Shown here in pieces: positions 52,552 to 64,000 of a stretch of 64,000 nt of DNA; positions within the stretch are counted from its first letter, which is position 1, and every line of letters starts with the position of its first letter. The notes under the pieces are model-generated. The model was not told where the DNA came from. It was given only the letters and a program-made list of their open reading frames with translations, and did no database searches. The translations under genes were made by a program, and so were the position numbers. The DNA is from Apteryx mantelli (taxonomy: Eukaryota; Chordata; Aves; Apterygiformes; Apterygidae). The DNA lies in contig NC_089981.1 in NCBI RefSeq assembly GCF_036417845.1, forward strand, positions 27,580,553 to 27,644,552, written 5' to 3'.

Positions 52552-52680
52552 TTATACAAAGCTCTCTTCCATATTTGTGCATAGCAGAAAGGAATCCACA
52601 AGTCTGGGCTTTACTAGCTGCTGAAAATCTGAATCTTCAAGTCCATCAGGACTCATAACTGCTAGTCTTCGCAAGGCTGC
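52552..52680 (-). CDS. INSC: INSC, last coding exon with C-terminal PDZ-binding motif and stop
   Basis: The final coding segment starts at 52680 after a long T-rich tract ending in GTAG and runs to a TAA stop at 52554-52552: 42 residues plus stop. It begins A-A-L-R-R-L-A-V, contains the acidic linker G-L-E-D-S-D-F-Q-Q-L, then V-K-P-R-L-V-D-S-F-L-L-C, and ends M-E-E-S-F-V. The last four residues (Ser at -2, Val at 0) form a class I PDZ ligand. In vertebrate INSC the C-terminal ESFV is the tail reported to contact a Par3 PDZ domain, which supports the identification. The reading frame is intact. An untranslated 3' region follows to the left; no further coding sequence is seen there. Confidence 0.92.
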   Translation of the reverse strand, partial: AALRRLAVMSPDGLEDSDFQQLVKPRLVDSFLLCTNMEESFV

Positions 52681-52984
52681 CTACAAAAACAAAACAACAC
52701 AACAGTAACAGAGTTACAGACTGACAAACTCTTCCTTGCAGGAATCCATTATAACAATCTCTAAATAAGAGCCAGGACTTGAAAACGACCTCCTGTGCAG
52801 GTCCGTGGGCTCTTTCACCTGGCTACTCTCTCATTACTGTGTTCATTTATCAGATAAATCTTCCCTCAAACGCAGCTATTAAAGGACAATTCTTTCTGGG
52901 CACATTACTCTTAGATATGAGCAGGAGGGACAGTGGCATCTTAAAAAGAAGAAAATGAGGCGACAGTCAAAGAGCTCAGGTTGT

Positions 52985-53090
52985 AAACCTCTCTCTGATC
53001 TGCTGCATGTCTCACACTGCCTCTTTGTACCTCAATTACTCTCTCAGCTTTTGTCTTATTTATGAAGACTGTGAGCTGTCTGACTCATAA
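52985..53090 (+). repeat. Possible MIR/L3-like 3' remnant
   Basis: GTAAACCTCTCTCTGATC, then CTCTTTGTACCTCAATTACTC, then TCTTATTTATGAAGACTGTGAGC resembles the spacing of old SINE/LINE 3' ends (accctctctgtgcctcagtttcc ... tttagattgtaagctc). The match is weaker than at 3.4 and 59.0 kb and could be chance. It lies in the last INSC intron. Confidence 0.3.
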
Positions 53091-53745
53091 AACACCTCCT
53101 ACTGAAGTTTTATGTAATGCCCGTAACAGAGGTCTTTTAGGAACTACTGTAGTAGAAAGAAACCATACATTTCAAACCATCTGGGAACAAATATTCAGAT
53201 TATGAGACTGCACAATAGAAAATACGTTGATGACACATTAGCCTTCTGTTGACCACTCTTTGGCTGGGCTCTATAATGTCTTAGAGATTCAAATAGAAAA
53301 ATGGATTATAATGAAAGACAGAAATCTCTTTTCCCCTCTTCAGACATTTTACATAAATATTTCCATGCATTCGTGTGTGTACGCGTTTGTGTGTCCATGC
53401 AAGTGTGTAGAGACAAAGGGCTGGTAATTCTGTGATTCAAAGCTTATTTCAGCAAAGACAGCATCATCAGAGGATGAAATTTAAGAATTATTGAAACTTT
53501 AAATTCTGAAGCACTCCAGTGAATTTTTGATTCCTCCGTACTGTGAAGATAAAGTCATTTTTGCTTAAGTGCCTAAATCTCCAATTAGAAGAGAAATAAT
53601 TGGCAGAACTATGCTTAAGGGTTGCAGGAGACCCTGGCCTAAATTTAAAACATTCTTGCAATACTTAAACATTTTGAAATCTTTCAGGCTGGAGTTTCAG
53701 CATTTTTCAGGATAAGCAAGGAAGGATGATAAAAAATATACCTAC

Positions 53746-53822
53746 CAGACATGCCACTAAAACAGAATCGCTGTTATTTCTTTCAGTTGGTGATCTGCAA
53801 AGTTTAATTAGGCGAGGAATAC
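53746..53822 (-). CDS. INSC: INSC, armadillo-repeat exon, next to last
   Basis: A 77-nt minus-strand exon after the acceptor ...GTACACTCAG. The T carried from the preceding exon plus GT gives a cysteine codon, then I-P-R-L-I-K-L-C-R-S-P-T-E-R-N-N, then S-D-S-V-L-V-A-C-L. Two overlapping donors are possible: CTG|GTAGGT, ending the exon at 53746, or GTAG|GTATAT, ending it at 53742. I prefer 53746 because it leaves a complete codon that joins exactly to the last exon (GCA GCC TTG...), giving V-A-C-L-A-A-L-R-R-L, a natural armadillo helix. The longer version would need an acceptor four bases further into the last exon. Transcript data would settle which is used, or whether both are. Confidence 0.9.
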
Positions 53823-54520
53823 CTGAGTGTACAAAAGAGTTTTGGGAGAAATAATTTAGAAAATTTAGAAAAACAAACTCCTTATTTTGAGATAAGAGGC
53901 CTGTTTGTTTTTTTTAAAGATATTTTATATTTATCTTCCTTATTTGATATGGTTACTAAGGCAAAGATTGTATGCAAATACTTATGGGACTATCCATGGA
54001 GCTATGCAGTTCAAAACAGTCCTGAATAATAGTTGCAAGCATAAACAAACAAATGCATTGTTTTTACCCTCTACCGCTCTTTCACAAAGAAAATAATGAC
54101 TTCGATTTCTTCCCTATCAATCATTCTGCACACCTGTAAAAAGCTCTAGCCAAAAGAACATGTTGTTTCCTACCAGATTCATTATATTTGAAATTGCAGG
54201 GGCCCAAGTTTTCTTTCTGCTGATGTATCCTGCACAATGATTTCCAAGGAAAGGAATGAGGGATGCAGCACTGTCAGTTGTCACAGTCTGCCACAACTAT
54301 GTGTTGGGAGGAAGCTGCACCTCATGTTCCTCTGGGAACTTAGACAGAGGTTCATTTAGCACAACCTCCTAATCCACTGTCTGGACAGATTTTGCATAAG
54401 GAACCTCTTCCGCAAACTGTACCAAACAAGGTACAGCTTATGAAAAGAAAAAAGAACTTCCTTGACTGGCAGTTCCTCCCTCTTTTTCAGTCGTCCATTA
54501 AGCAAGTGACACATCCTTAC

Positions 54521-54676
54521 ATCTGAGTTTTACGGCTGCATCTGCCACCTCAGGATCTCGGCTGAGTCGTGCCAGTGTAACTGCAGATTTCTGTTGGACT
54601 CGCTCACAAGCAGCAACTTCTGCTGAATTTCCTGAAGACGATCTCTCAAAGAGCATTTCCAATAAAAGCTGAACAC
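54521..54676 (-). CDS. INSC: INSC, armadillo-repeat exon, third from the end
   Basis: A 156-nt minus-strand exon with acceptor ...CCTCGTAG and donor AGAT|GTAAGG. It begins with two nucleotides that complete the split glycine codon from the upstream exon and ends with one T carried into the next exon, so phases agree on both sides. It encodes 51 complete codons: V-Q-L-L-L-E-M-L-F-E-R at the start, the stretch A-E-V-A-A-C-E-R-V-Q-Q-K in the middle, and L-A-R-L-S-R-D-P-E-V-A near the end. This is a typical armadillo pattern with helix-capping Asp-Pro. No stop or frameshift is seen. Codon third positions are mixed, as expected for a bird gene in an AT-rich region. It is one of the two clearest coding blocks in the window; alternatives (pseudogene, chance) are unlikely given perfect splicing with three other exons. 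Confidence 0.92.
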
Positions 54677-57600
54677 CTACGAGGATGTGAAAGCCATTGT
54701 TAGCCTCTCTCCTACTAAAATTTCAAAAAAAGTAAAGGGAAAAGCGAACCAGGTAAATACAGACCAATCATTGCCTGAATAATGCATGAAGAATGCCTAA
54801 CAGTGGCTTGGAATTTTGCCATCAGGATTTAGGCACATCTGATCTATGCAAAACTTTGTTTTCACTAGGAAGCTACAGAACATCTGGAACTAGAAAATGC
54901 ACTAGTTCTTTTCCCTCTTCCATTCAACCTGCTTTGAAACACACTGACTGGAATCTAGGAGTTAGCATTTTAGATTGACTCAGAAAATTTTCGAAACCTA
55001 AAAGCAATTCTTTAATTAATTCTAAATTAACCTAAAGGTATTACTAACTTAAAAACTAGTAGTAATGATTTCAGGTCTCTGTATGAAGTTTTGTTCTGAA
55101 TTAGAGGAAAATAAAATTTTTTCAGTTTATATATTTTTAAGCAAACCTTTAAAAGCTCCCCCTCAAACTCTTTAAATACATAAAGCAAACACCATTCTAA
55201 ATACCCTTCATAAGGGAAAAGAGGAAGTTCTGGCCTCTTGAAGTTTATTGTGTTGCTGCTCTTGACTTCAGAATAGATAATTTCACTCATGGTGAAATGG
55301 TTTTATTAACTTATTGTTGCCTCTAAGAGCTGATATTCTTACTGCAGCAGGACAAAAACAGATGAGACTGTACTGATTCATATTTTCTAAATTATTTTAA
55401 ATATAAGGACAATTATGTGCTATTAGATTCCATATGCCATTAGGCATTCAGATTACTTTAGCTAGCATCAGAGGATTATAACTATTAGAACATTTGCATA
55501 AATAATTAACAGAATTAGCATCAGAATCACACAACTAAATAATAATCAATTGACATACAAAAATATCAAGTCAAAGTTGAGAAGAAAACCCATCTAAATT
55601 CTTCCAGATCCAAACACCCTTCTCAGTAGCACGTTTGTGAATCTGGCTTCTGATCAGCAGCTAATTATTATAATATTAGCCAGACACAAGAAGCTTTTAT
55701 ACACAAGATAAGTGTCAACCCTTCTCATAAGCCTGAGGGCAAATGCTTCTGTGTGAACTTCCATTAAGAAGTGTATACACAAATTTACTTTGCCATGTAC
55801 ACACTTCGGTTAATTATGTGTTTCACTGAGGGAGGACTAGAGCAAACACTACCTTCTGTTTTCTCTGGGGAAACAGAATGGGCTATTTGGCACTGTATGC
55901 TTGGTTTTTTAAATCACTTTGGGTCCAAGTCATGCTTACAACTCATAAATGGTGCAAATGTGCATAGGTCCAATATAGTCTATGATGAATACGCAACAAC
56001 TTGCCCAAATTCTTTCGCAGTTATTTGCAAAAGGTGATGAATAAGGTCCTGTTCCTGTAAAGCACTTCATGACTGAATGTCATATTATGATCTTTCTCCA
56101 CTTGTGAAACTCCGGAGACATACAGGGAATTTCTCCTGATTTATACAGTTTGAGAATGGACGATCCCTTGTCTTGACTGAGAGCAAAAGTTTTGCAGCTG
56201 TTTTCAGGGCTTGGCGGTCTCTTGAGTTGGATAACAAAGGACCCAGACTGGTCTATCTATTGTATTACTTACTGGCTGGCCTATTTGGATTGCACTTCAT
56301 AATCCACATGTACATCTCCACCTACTGCAGCAGTTGGCATGAGTTAGGCCTAGTTAGCATAGCTGTTAGCATAAGCCCACGAACTTTAACTGACTTTCTG
56401 CTGCAGCAGAACTAAACAAAATACAGCTAACCACCTGTCCCAAATAACAAATAGTTTTTGGTGTGCTCAAGGAAATACAGAGCTCATTTACACACACAAC
56501 CTGTTAAGTATCAAGGAGTACAAAACAGTCCAGGACATGTCCAGAACGAACAAATTTCAAGTGCCAACAATGGCAACAGCAAATCAGAAGACAACAGCTC
56601 AAATCAAACAGACACGTCACCAGCCGTGTATTCTCTACCCTATCCTATAATTAAGGATATCTAGGAACGCTGGGATCTTACCAAGAGTTTCTGAAAAGAC
56701 TCTGGGAAGAGAAGCCCCATGATCCTGCACCAGGATCTGGAACAATCTCTCCAACTGCTGGGAACACAGGGAGAAGAGACACCAGGGCACCCCACATCCT
56801 GCGCCAGGAGCACACATCGCGCAGCAGGAGCCACCACCGACCTGATGGACCTCTCTCCAGGACTGCCCCACCTCTCCCATGGAACGAGGAAGTCATGTAA
56901 GAAATCACAATGCTAACCTGACCAGCTTCTCCTCCTCACTGCACCATCTCCCACACAGGACAGGAAACCCGTGTAATTCATAAAACTGCATATATCTGTG
57001 ATTAAAGTGCTTTAGTATCCAAATCCATTCAGCCTCCACACTCACTTGGTCTCAAACCACAACACCTACCTGCCCTAGCGAGAATATTCAATGCACATTA
57101 TCTACGTACACACATGGATTCCATCAAGCAAATTAGTTGCATATGGTCCTTGCCAGTCATATTTGTGTGCACAGAGCTCAATTTTTCCACTGAAATGCAA
57201 GAAACAGCTAAATCCAATATTATATAGAAACTGGCCAATTCTATTTCAAGAACCACCTCTATAAAGGGGCTTTTTGAAACCCTTTCTCCCACCTACAATC
57301 AGCGATCTCTGAGATTCAAATGGAGCCAAATTCAAACCATTCCTATCCAAACATTAATTTTAAAAAGGGAGGTGGGGGGAAGGAGTATTCATTCCTAGGA
57401 CAGAAAAAGCAATAGACATGATGCTTCACACTTACTGAATATCTCCCACTAGAAAAAAGCTGTCTTAGTATATCACCTGGCCATGAATTTGCTGGAAGGT
57501 GTGATATTAAGTCAGTTACATCCTCCTATATTACCCCCCACAGAATTATTAACCTAACTTCTCAGACTTCTGGTGGCCCTATAATGCCTAGTTCTTTTCT

Positions 57601-58132
57601 AAAAAATGAATTTCTCACAACATGATATTTAAAGGAGTGTGGGAAAAAATGTAGCAACTGCTTTATAGTAATAAAAACATAATGCCTCAAAATTTACAGT
57701 ACTTTTGAATACTTGTGAACAAAGTGACATAAAATGCAGGTATGCGTAGCTCAGTATCAGGTGATGTCTTTCAATGCATAAGAACTGCCACCTTACACAA
57801 TGTAATTTATAAGAACAAAGGTTTTTGAAACACTTCATACTACCCTGCATTGTATCTGTGGATACATGACACAAAACAAACAAACAAACAAAATAAGCAA
57901 TACGGTCAAACATGCAAAGTTATCTAAAGCAGTTGTAATTTATTTGAAGTGCATAGAACCACCCCATGGACTCATTTTGCATCCTGCACCAACATGTATT
58001 ATCCAGCTGACACAGGCTTCAGTAATAACACTTAATTTTGCAACCTTTCTCCTTTACTTTGTATTACTCCTTTCTCCTTTACCCACATTCTCTGCAAACA
58101 AATACAGAACACAATTCAGCTAAAATACATAC
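54677..58132 (-). other. INSC intron (3.5 kb), no further gene seen
   Basis: This GT-AG intron is AT-rich. I see a short CAAA microsatellite at 57876-57893 but no recognisable transposon of any length. Short open stretches exist on both strands, but they have no family features and no exon-like borders. Confidence 0.6.
57876..57893 (+). repeat. CAAA microsatellite
   Basis: Four to five CAAA units inside an INSC intron. Confidence 0.8.
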
Positions 58133-58199
58133 CATTTCCTTGAATGATTTCTGAAGCACACTGGTCCAACACAGACATGTTTGCCAATATTGTTACCAC
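58133..58199 (-). CDS. INSC: INSC (Inscuteable homolog), internal armadillo-repeat exon, fourth from the end
   Basis: On the minus strand a 67-nt exon runs from 58199 down to 58133. It is preceded by a T-rich stretch ending in AATAACAG and followed by the donor G|GTATGT. It starts at a codon boundary and encodes 22 residues beginning V-V-T-I-L-A-N-M-S-V-L-D-Q-C and ending I-I-Q-G-N, leaving one G that completes a glycine codon with the next exon. The leucine/alanine pattern fits an armadillo helix, and the string SVLDQC..EII leading into GVQLLLEML is what I recall of vertebrate INSC. INSC is a cytosolic/cortical adaptor in oriented cell division: its N-terminal part binds the TPR domain of LGN, and the armadillo part engages polarity partners including Par3. 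The N-terminal part lies outside this window. Seen: splice sites, phase and frame. Known from the family: function. Identity is by recognition only, not a database search. Confidence 0.88.
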
Positions 58200-61100
58200 C
58201 TGTTATTAAAAAGAGAAGGAAATATGAAGTATGGCCTTGTAATTCAGAAATGCTAAATACCACTGTGGTTTCCAAAACCAGCATGGCAGAACTATGGCAA
58301 ACAGCAAAATTAAAGAGCATTCTTGTAGGTGGACAGTCTACTCCCACCTCTGTGATTTCTCAGGGGTCTTTATCTTACATATGGCTGCTAACTGAAATGA
58401 GGACAACCAGAAAAGGTAAAGCCTCCTTTTTCCTTACACTCCTGCCCTTGCGTAAAGGCTTGCCATATAGAGATCTATGCAGCAGATTTGTTCAGCAGTC
58501 AAATCAGTAGAAAGAAGAAAATAAACAAGTGAAAAAAACAACCAAACAAGCAAATGAAGCTGGAGATCTACAAAAACCTCAGCCAAGAGCTGCCCTCCCT
58601 CAGGAGCAAATCCTGTAGTCACTTTCCAACTCAGGCAGAGCTCAAAGTGAAAGCTAAGAATTGGTACATAGCATATATCCAATAAAAGTAATTTATTGCT
58701 ATGCTTCTGCTTCAGCTGAAATGTTGAGGAACCCTCACAAAAGATTTGAGTTTTGAGCCCTGATTCAAGGGGAGATTTAAAGACTACTTTTCAGTCTTTC
58801 TGAAGCCATGTATTATATGCATGTCAAAGTGCTGTCCCAAACTGAGCTGGACTTAGGCATCTGTTTATGTTTTTCCTGAGCTAAGGCCGAAATTGGTTTT
58901 TTACCAACAGAAGCACTTTCTGAAATCCTGATCTACAGAATATCTGAACATCCAAAAATAGCATTGTTTTCAAGATCAGGCACAAAGCAGCTTGCTTAAG
59001 GTGATGCAGCAAGCCTTTGACAGAGACCGGATCATGTGGAGCTGCTGGCTCTCAATCACCTACTCCATTCAGTGATATCATATGCTTTTTCTCAGGCATC
59101 CTACCAGATATTCTTTTATTTTTTAGTCTTCAAATAACTTGCTTCCTGCATGCAAATACATGTCAATGTTAACAGTAAATGTGAGACCAAATAAAATATG
59201 TTATGTATAATTAGAACACAAAACAGAAATAATATTCTTTCTTAAATGGCTTTTATTTTCTTTCTATTCTAATTGAGCAATGCTGATCACTCTCCAAAAT
59301 AATGATGAGTTTGAGAACTGGCTATCAGCTTTTTAACTGTACAGCATTAGTTCACAAACAAGCAAACTTCTTAGATAGATTTAAGTAGGCATGAGATCAA
59401 ATCACCATCTGATCTCACTTTGCCATTTTAATAACAAGGATGACTCATCTGATGCTGTGACATAGAGGTCTTCCACTTTTGGAGGTAGTGTTACAGTGCC
59501 ATCTCTCTGAATAAATATACTTACTTAGGATGCAAATGAGTTGCTGAAACTCTAAAGAGTGACAGGTAGAAATATGGTAACTCAGTATATGTCTATGTAT
59601 TTATTCCATATTAATTATTAACAGTGTATCAGGCAGAGTGTATATGTTTCTCATTCTAAATTATATCCTGTTAATGAAAATTACTTCCTCTATGAAGAAT
59701 CTGTACCCCATGTGGCTCTCTAAGCCACAGATGAAGAATTCAATTAACCACAATTTGAATACGTGCCAATTATTCCACTGCTTCAAGTTATTTTGTCTGA
59801 TAAGGATTTTCATATGTAAAAATATTTTGTGTATATCTTTTGACACCAAAAATTATTTGAGTGACGGTTATATCTATACTTCAGACACCTTTGCTTTCTT
59901 TGATTATGCAGTCCCCTATACTTTGTGAGGTATCTACGAACTAGCCTAAAGGGTTTTTATTTAACCTTGTTCAGAAGGGTTTATATATGGCCCTTCCTGT
60001 CAGTAACCGTCAAGTTCAACTGTAGATTAACTTACTCCATACAGACAGATTTTTTTTTCCCCAAAGCAAGTCACTTTTTCCTGTGATGTGACCAAGGTAA
60101 ACATGAAACAGCATAATGTAAACAAGCAATAGGTGAGCTGGATCAAGAGTTTACTTTAAGTATTATATTTCCCTTATACTTGCCTACTTTACAGTTGAGT
60201 AGATACACAGCTTACATGAAAATTTCCCTCTGTAACACAGACCAAAGTTCAAGGAAGTTTATTACGAAAGATGAATTCTCTGGAGAAAAACACAAACTTA
60301 TATGTAGACTCAATTTGCTTTGAAAATCAACACTTCTGGGAGCACTAGTATTAATGAAGCCTGATTTCTTTTGGATATACATTTGATCACAAACCACAAT
60401 CAGAACTTTTCTAATGGTATCTCTCCCACTGAAGATTCTTTCTGTCTAATGATGCATAGGCTCATGCTGCAATCTCTACCTCAACTTCTCTCTTTCCATT
60501 ACCTGCCCTATCAAGTGCGCAAACAGATAGATATTATTATGAGACATGGAACACAAACAAACATACATAAAGGTGACTGCCTAAGCCTCATTTGCACCAA
60601 GAAAACAGATGAAAATTACTGGGGAAAAAAAAGATAAGGAAACCTCTTTCAGAATTCAAATAAATTAGAATTTTATAGTCATGAGATTAAATTTATAACA
60701 TTCAACATACAATCTCTAGCATTCAACTTGCAGTATTTAATATCAAGTTAATTATTTGTACAAGAGATGTCTTAAACAATATTACATTCCAAGATTATAA
60801 AGGCTTGGCACCTGTGACAATTTATAATTCTTGTAATCCTTCTGGATTCCTATGCCATACAATGAACTTTGAGTCAGCTGAAATTACACCCCCACATCCC
60901 CACACAAAAGGATATCCATGAAGACAGAACACATGACCTCTGATCATCTGCCAAGTCCTATGACACCATGGAGAAAGTCTGTGCTCAAGCCATCCACAAA
61001 CTCCAGCACCCTAGTGCCATCTTGAAATGCGGAACATGTGGAGGTGCTATTAAACAAAGACTGGCAGAGATTTTCCAGCAAAAAGCTGTTGATTCATCAT

Positions 61101-64000
61101 ACCTGGAATTTTTTTAATGAAATCTCCCTCAATCATTTGCCAAACCTAGAGGAGGATTCTTAGCGGACTGCCTTAGAAAGGATGTGCTGCAAGAATTGAT
61201 GGCTTGAAGACCCATCCAGCATTAATTCCCCACCTTGGTGCCTGCACGTCTACTACACAGAGCTGTTCTGGAGCTACATCTTGGCTCTTATATTTCCAGT
61301 ATCTCTAACTCTAGCAGACCCCTAAAATAGTCTAACCCAGTCTAATCTGCACTCTAGTCTCTGTTACCCAGGCCCATCAAAACCTTCAAGTGCTCCCCTA
61401 TAGTGGAGTATTCTGTTAATTACGGTAGCTCCAGCTTTGTCTACAGGAACTGGATGCCCTAAAACCACTGGCAGGGGTTAGCTGCAGAGTGAGGGGGTCT
61501 CAGGGTCTAGATCTCTGGGATGTGGTAGGGAACACTGCAGAGTCTGGAAGGTTTCCAGTTCACTGGGGGTTTTGCAAAAGAATTATATAAAGAAAACTAT
61601 TTATAAATAAATGGCATAGAAATTTATAAACTCTGTTGTGTAGTTAAACATGCCATCAACATGGCAACACCAAGTATAGAAAAAGGAGGGACTCTGGCTG
61701 GAAAATGCACTTTTTGTTAAACTATTTAAAAATAATCTCATATGGATAGACAGCCATATTTTTCTGATCCCGTTCAGAGAAGCTAAAATGGCTGACCACA
61801 GAATTCAGATCCTTTCAGTTTCAGTCACTAGTTTAAAACCATGTCTACCATATTCAAATCACAGGCCTGTCTCACATTCTCACACTCTCAGAAGGGAAAA
61901 ATATGCCACACTTCAAGGTAAAGAAAACATCTGTTACAATTTGTGGGTAATAGCAAAGTAAAAATATAATATTGTATGTTGAGAGAGAGAATTCTGTGAT
62001 GAAGATCCCAGTGGCAAAGGTGGGAAAGGGCAAAATAAGTAGTAGTCTGCTCCCAGATTTCTGAACGTCTAAATTTATGAAACTTTTACATCTCTTGCTG
62101 ATTTGGACTGAAAAACTTGTTGCTCAGGAAAAAAAATGTTTAGGAAACAAAACAGTACTCAGGATACAACCAAAACCCAGATTTTCCCATAAAGGACCAT
62201 TAAATCATTGAAGCTGACTTCCTGTACTCACAGAATCTTTAATTTCATTCATTTATGCAACTGCTGACCTCCATAACCTGTATTTAACTCAGCACTATCC
62301 TTCAGTGAGGCTCTGTCTTGATATGATGACAAAGAAATGCATAATCCAATATTTCTCTTCATATTTTTCCTTCTGTGTTGGTTTTATTTTAAGTGCCTAA
62401 TTCCCACATTGATTGGGGGTGTTTTGGCATTTATTTCCTGGCTCTTTTTCTTTTTCTCTCTGGCTAGTTAAGAGCTTAGCTTATTTACTAGAGTTTGGCA
62501 TCTAGTAAGTTACCTCTTGATCTTCTTTTTGGTAAATTAAACTGAGTTCTTTAGCTCTGTAAAATCCAGGCATTTTTTCCAGACCAGCACAATTATTTCT
62601 GAGACTTGTTATTGCTAGCTTTCCAGTTAGTTAATATCTATTTTAAGGGAGTAGACATTCAAAAGAATTTGCAATACCAGTCCTAACTCACAAGGGAATT
62701 ACAGTACTCAAACACTGTAGTAATGAACACCAGAGATAAACAGACTTGATCAACTAATAATGAACTGGCTAATAGATTTGCTTGACACCAGATGAAAGCT
62801 GAATTATTCAAGTCAGGGTCACATGATAAACACTACCAAAAACAACCAGTGTAACAGGCCTCTGGGGTTTATCTGTGCATTCACCACCTAACTTAATATG
62901 TGCTATGCACTATCCACCTAAACCATGTGAGACACAGTAAAATACATGCCACAGAGAGAATTTTCAGACCAGCTCATATTTAAGCAGCTCCTGTATAGGC
63001 ACTGATTTAGCAAAACATTTAACATGCAGATAGTCCCATTGAGACTAATGTGATTTTTCACAAGGTTAAACTGAGACCAAAGAGTTAATTTTCAGAGCTT
63101 AAAAGCTTCCCAAATCAAAAGGCTTTGAAAATTCACCTTTTAACCACTCACTGGTGAATTAGGTATGCAAAATTTTTGTGTTTTTTTTCTCCCCTTTAAG
63201 TCTATGGCAAGTTTCTCTATTTAATAAATAAAACAGGTTAAAATAATATTTCATACTTTTTCAAATGTTGGCATAGCATCATGTTGTTAGTCTCACAGTT
63301 GCTTTGGAAATTAATTAAAAACCCTACTAAAGATCCCTATTTCTAACCAAAGTAAGTAAACAGACAGTAAACACAGATACCCCTCTACAGTGACAACATC
63401 TCCCAATACTATAATAATTGGCAGTGTTGGCACTGTTGGTGACTATAATAAACAAAATTTACTTCTATCATTTGAAAAGAATTTTTAGTTCCACACAATT
63501 TCTCTCCATCTGCCCAGTCTTTCACACCTATTGAATTTAGAAAAGATGAACCTTCCTTTTGATTTCTGTGGTCTGATTTTCACTGCACCATAGGAATTAC
63601 AGTTATCAAAATTGATTCAAATTTGAGAAACTGTATGGTTAAATAAGAACCTTTAAAATAGTTTTGTTCAAAACTTCTTGAAAGAGAGCAGTCAGCTTAA
63701 GGAAGTTCTCATGCTAAAAGAACATAATCACAAATGCCACAAAAGCATTTTTTCTTTTAAATAAGTAATGCTAATGTTCATTAACCAGTGCACAAAGATA
63801 CTGAATGTTTGTTGCAAAAGTGAAAACTAGATGAAAATACTTTGTTGTAAGCTAAGAAGATATATACACTGAGAGCGTAAATCTCAAATGTTTTAGGTAA
63901 CAGAGAGGTTTAAACCTACAGGACATGTAAGAAACAAAAAGCTGCTTTACTGCTTGAAATAACTCATCCTTAACAGGGGAGATTTAAGATGACCTAAAAG
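58200..64000 (-). other. INSC intron (partial), contains one SINE remnant, otherwise unremarkable
   Basis: No in-phase exon is found upstream of 58199 before the window ends. The only old repeat I recognise is the MIR-like remnant near 59.0 kb. A 51-codon open stretch on the plus strand near 60.97 kb has a good start context but no recognisable domain and is not called a gene. Confidence 0.55.
58985..59085 (+). repeat. Ancient SINE remnant, MIR-like core region
   Basis: The order CTTGCTTAAGGTGATGCAGC, then GACAGAGACCGGATCATG, then GCTGGCTCTCAATCACCTACTCC follows the MIR core (thymine-rich start, aaggtcacacagc, ggcagagccgggat, then ctgactcc...). It is well diverged and lies in an INSC intron. 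Identified by eye. Confidence 0.6.

Larger units (their letters stand above)
52552..64000 (-). other. INSC: INSC gene, 3' part (four exons and introns); 5' part beyond the right edge
   Basis: The four exons above are in the order and strand of a gene transcribed right to left. Introns between them are about 3.5 kb (54677-58132), 0.7 kb (53823-54520) and 1.1 kb (52681-53745), all GT-AG. The exon at 58199 starts in phase 0. I read 58200-64000 for another minus-strand exon and found none with matching splice phase, so the next intron is at least 5.8 kb. The 142 residues encoded here are roughly the last quarter of the usual length of about 570-580 residues. Promoter and start codon are outside the window. 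Confidence 0.85.

Noticed and set aside
60970..61118. 51-codon plus-strand frame with a good start context (ACACCATGG)
   Set aside because: Too short, no recognised domain, and it sits inside an INSC intron on the opposite strand without promoter or splice evidence.
61107..61150. Possible 43-nt minus-strand exon with pyrimidine-rich acceptor and GTATGA donor
   Set aside because: Its end phase does not fit the phase-0 start of the INSC exon at 58199, and the peptide is not INSC-like to my knowledge.
62230..62330. Strong minus-strand donor GTGAGTACA as evidence for another INSC exon
   Set aside because: All three frames upstream of the donor contain stops within about 15 codons and no acceptor gives a convincing exon.
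1..64000. CRISPR arrays, operons, bacterial-type genes, rRNA or tRNA genes
   Set aside because: Nothing of the kind seen; spliced exons, LINEs and LTR show a vertebrate nuclear genome. No cloverleaf with A and B boxes was recognised, though a covariance-model scan was not possible.

Overview
The window looks like a piece of a bird chromosome (or a close archosaur relative). It is AT-rich and mostly non-coding, with small vertebrate-type exons split by kilobase introns. Its youngest transposons are CR1 LINEs of the avian kind, ending in the 8-bp tail repeat and the 3' hairpin, plus one solo retroviral LTR. I cannot name the species from the sequence alone.

The one protein-coding gene I can support is on the minus strand at the right. 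Four consecutive exons (58133-58199, 54521-54676, 53746-53822, 52552-52680) splice in frame to encode the last 142 residues of an armadillo-repeat protein ending in the PDZ ligand E-S-F-V. I recognise this as INSC (Inscuteable), the adaptor that links the Par3 polarity complex to LGN/G-alpha-i during spindle orientation. The rest of the gene lies beyond position 64000. A 3' UTR of about 1.9 kb is likely to the left of the stop codon.

Positions 1 to about 50650 have no recognisable exon. In human, INSC and SOX6 are neighbours separated by a large gene-poor interval, and this stretch is probably the start of the matching bird interval. Within it I see two faded MIR/CORE-SINE-like remnants or candidates near 3.4 kb and 12.7 kb (the latter more MITE-like), a sharp GC-rich island at 21.1-21.7 kb, a diverged direct duplication (about 22.0-22.3 kb and 23.5-23.9 kb), and several AT-rich, homeodomain/POU/SOX-motif-rich blocks that read like conserved regulatory elements.

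At 43.4-47.8 kb there is a transposon cluster: a 5'-truncated but long CR1 (about 2.4 kb, minus strand) with its reverse transcriptase open and broken only by two single-codon stops, then a solo LTR of 375 bp with a 6-bp target duplication, then a second 0.5-kb CR1 3' fragment in the same orientation. The two CR1 copies are very similar where they overlap.

I found no new enzymatic or defence system. The most interesting signals are the GC island, the local duplication, the candidate regulatory blocks and the near-intact CR1.
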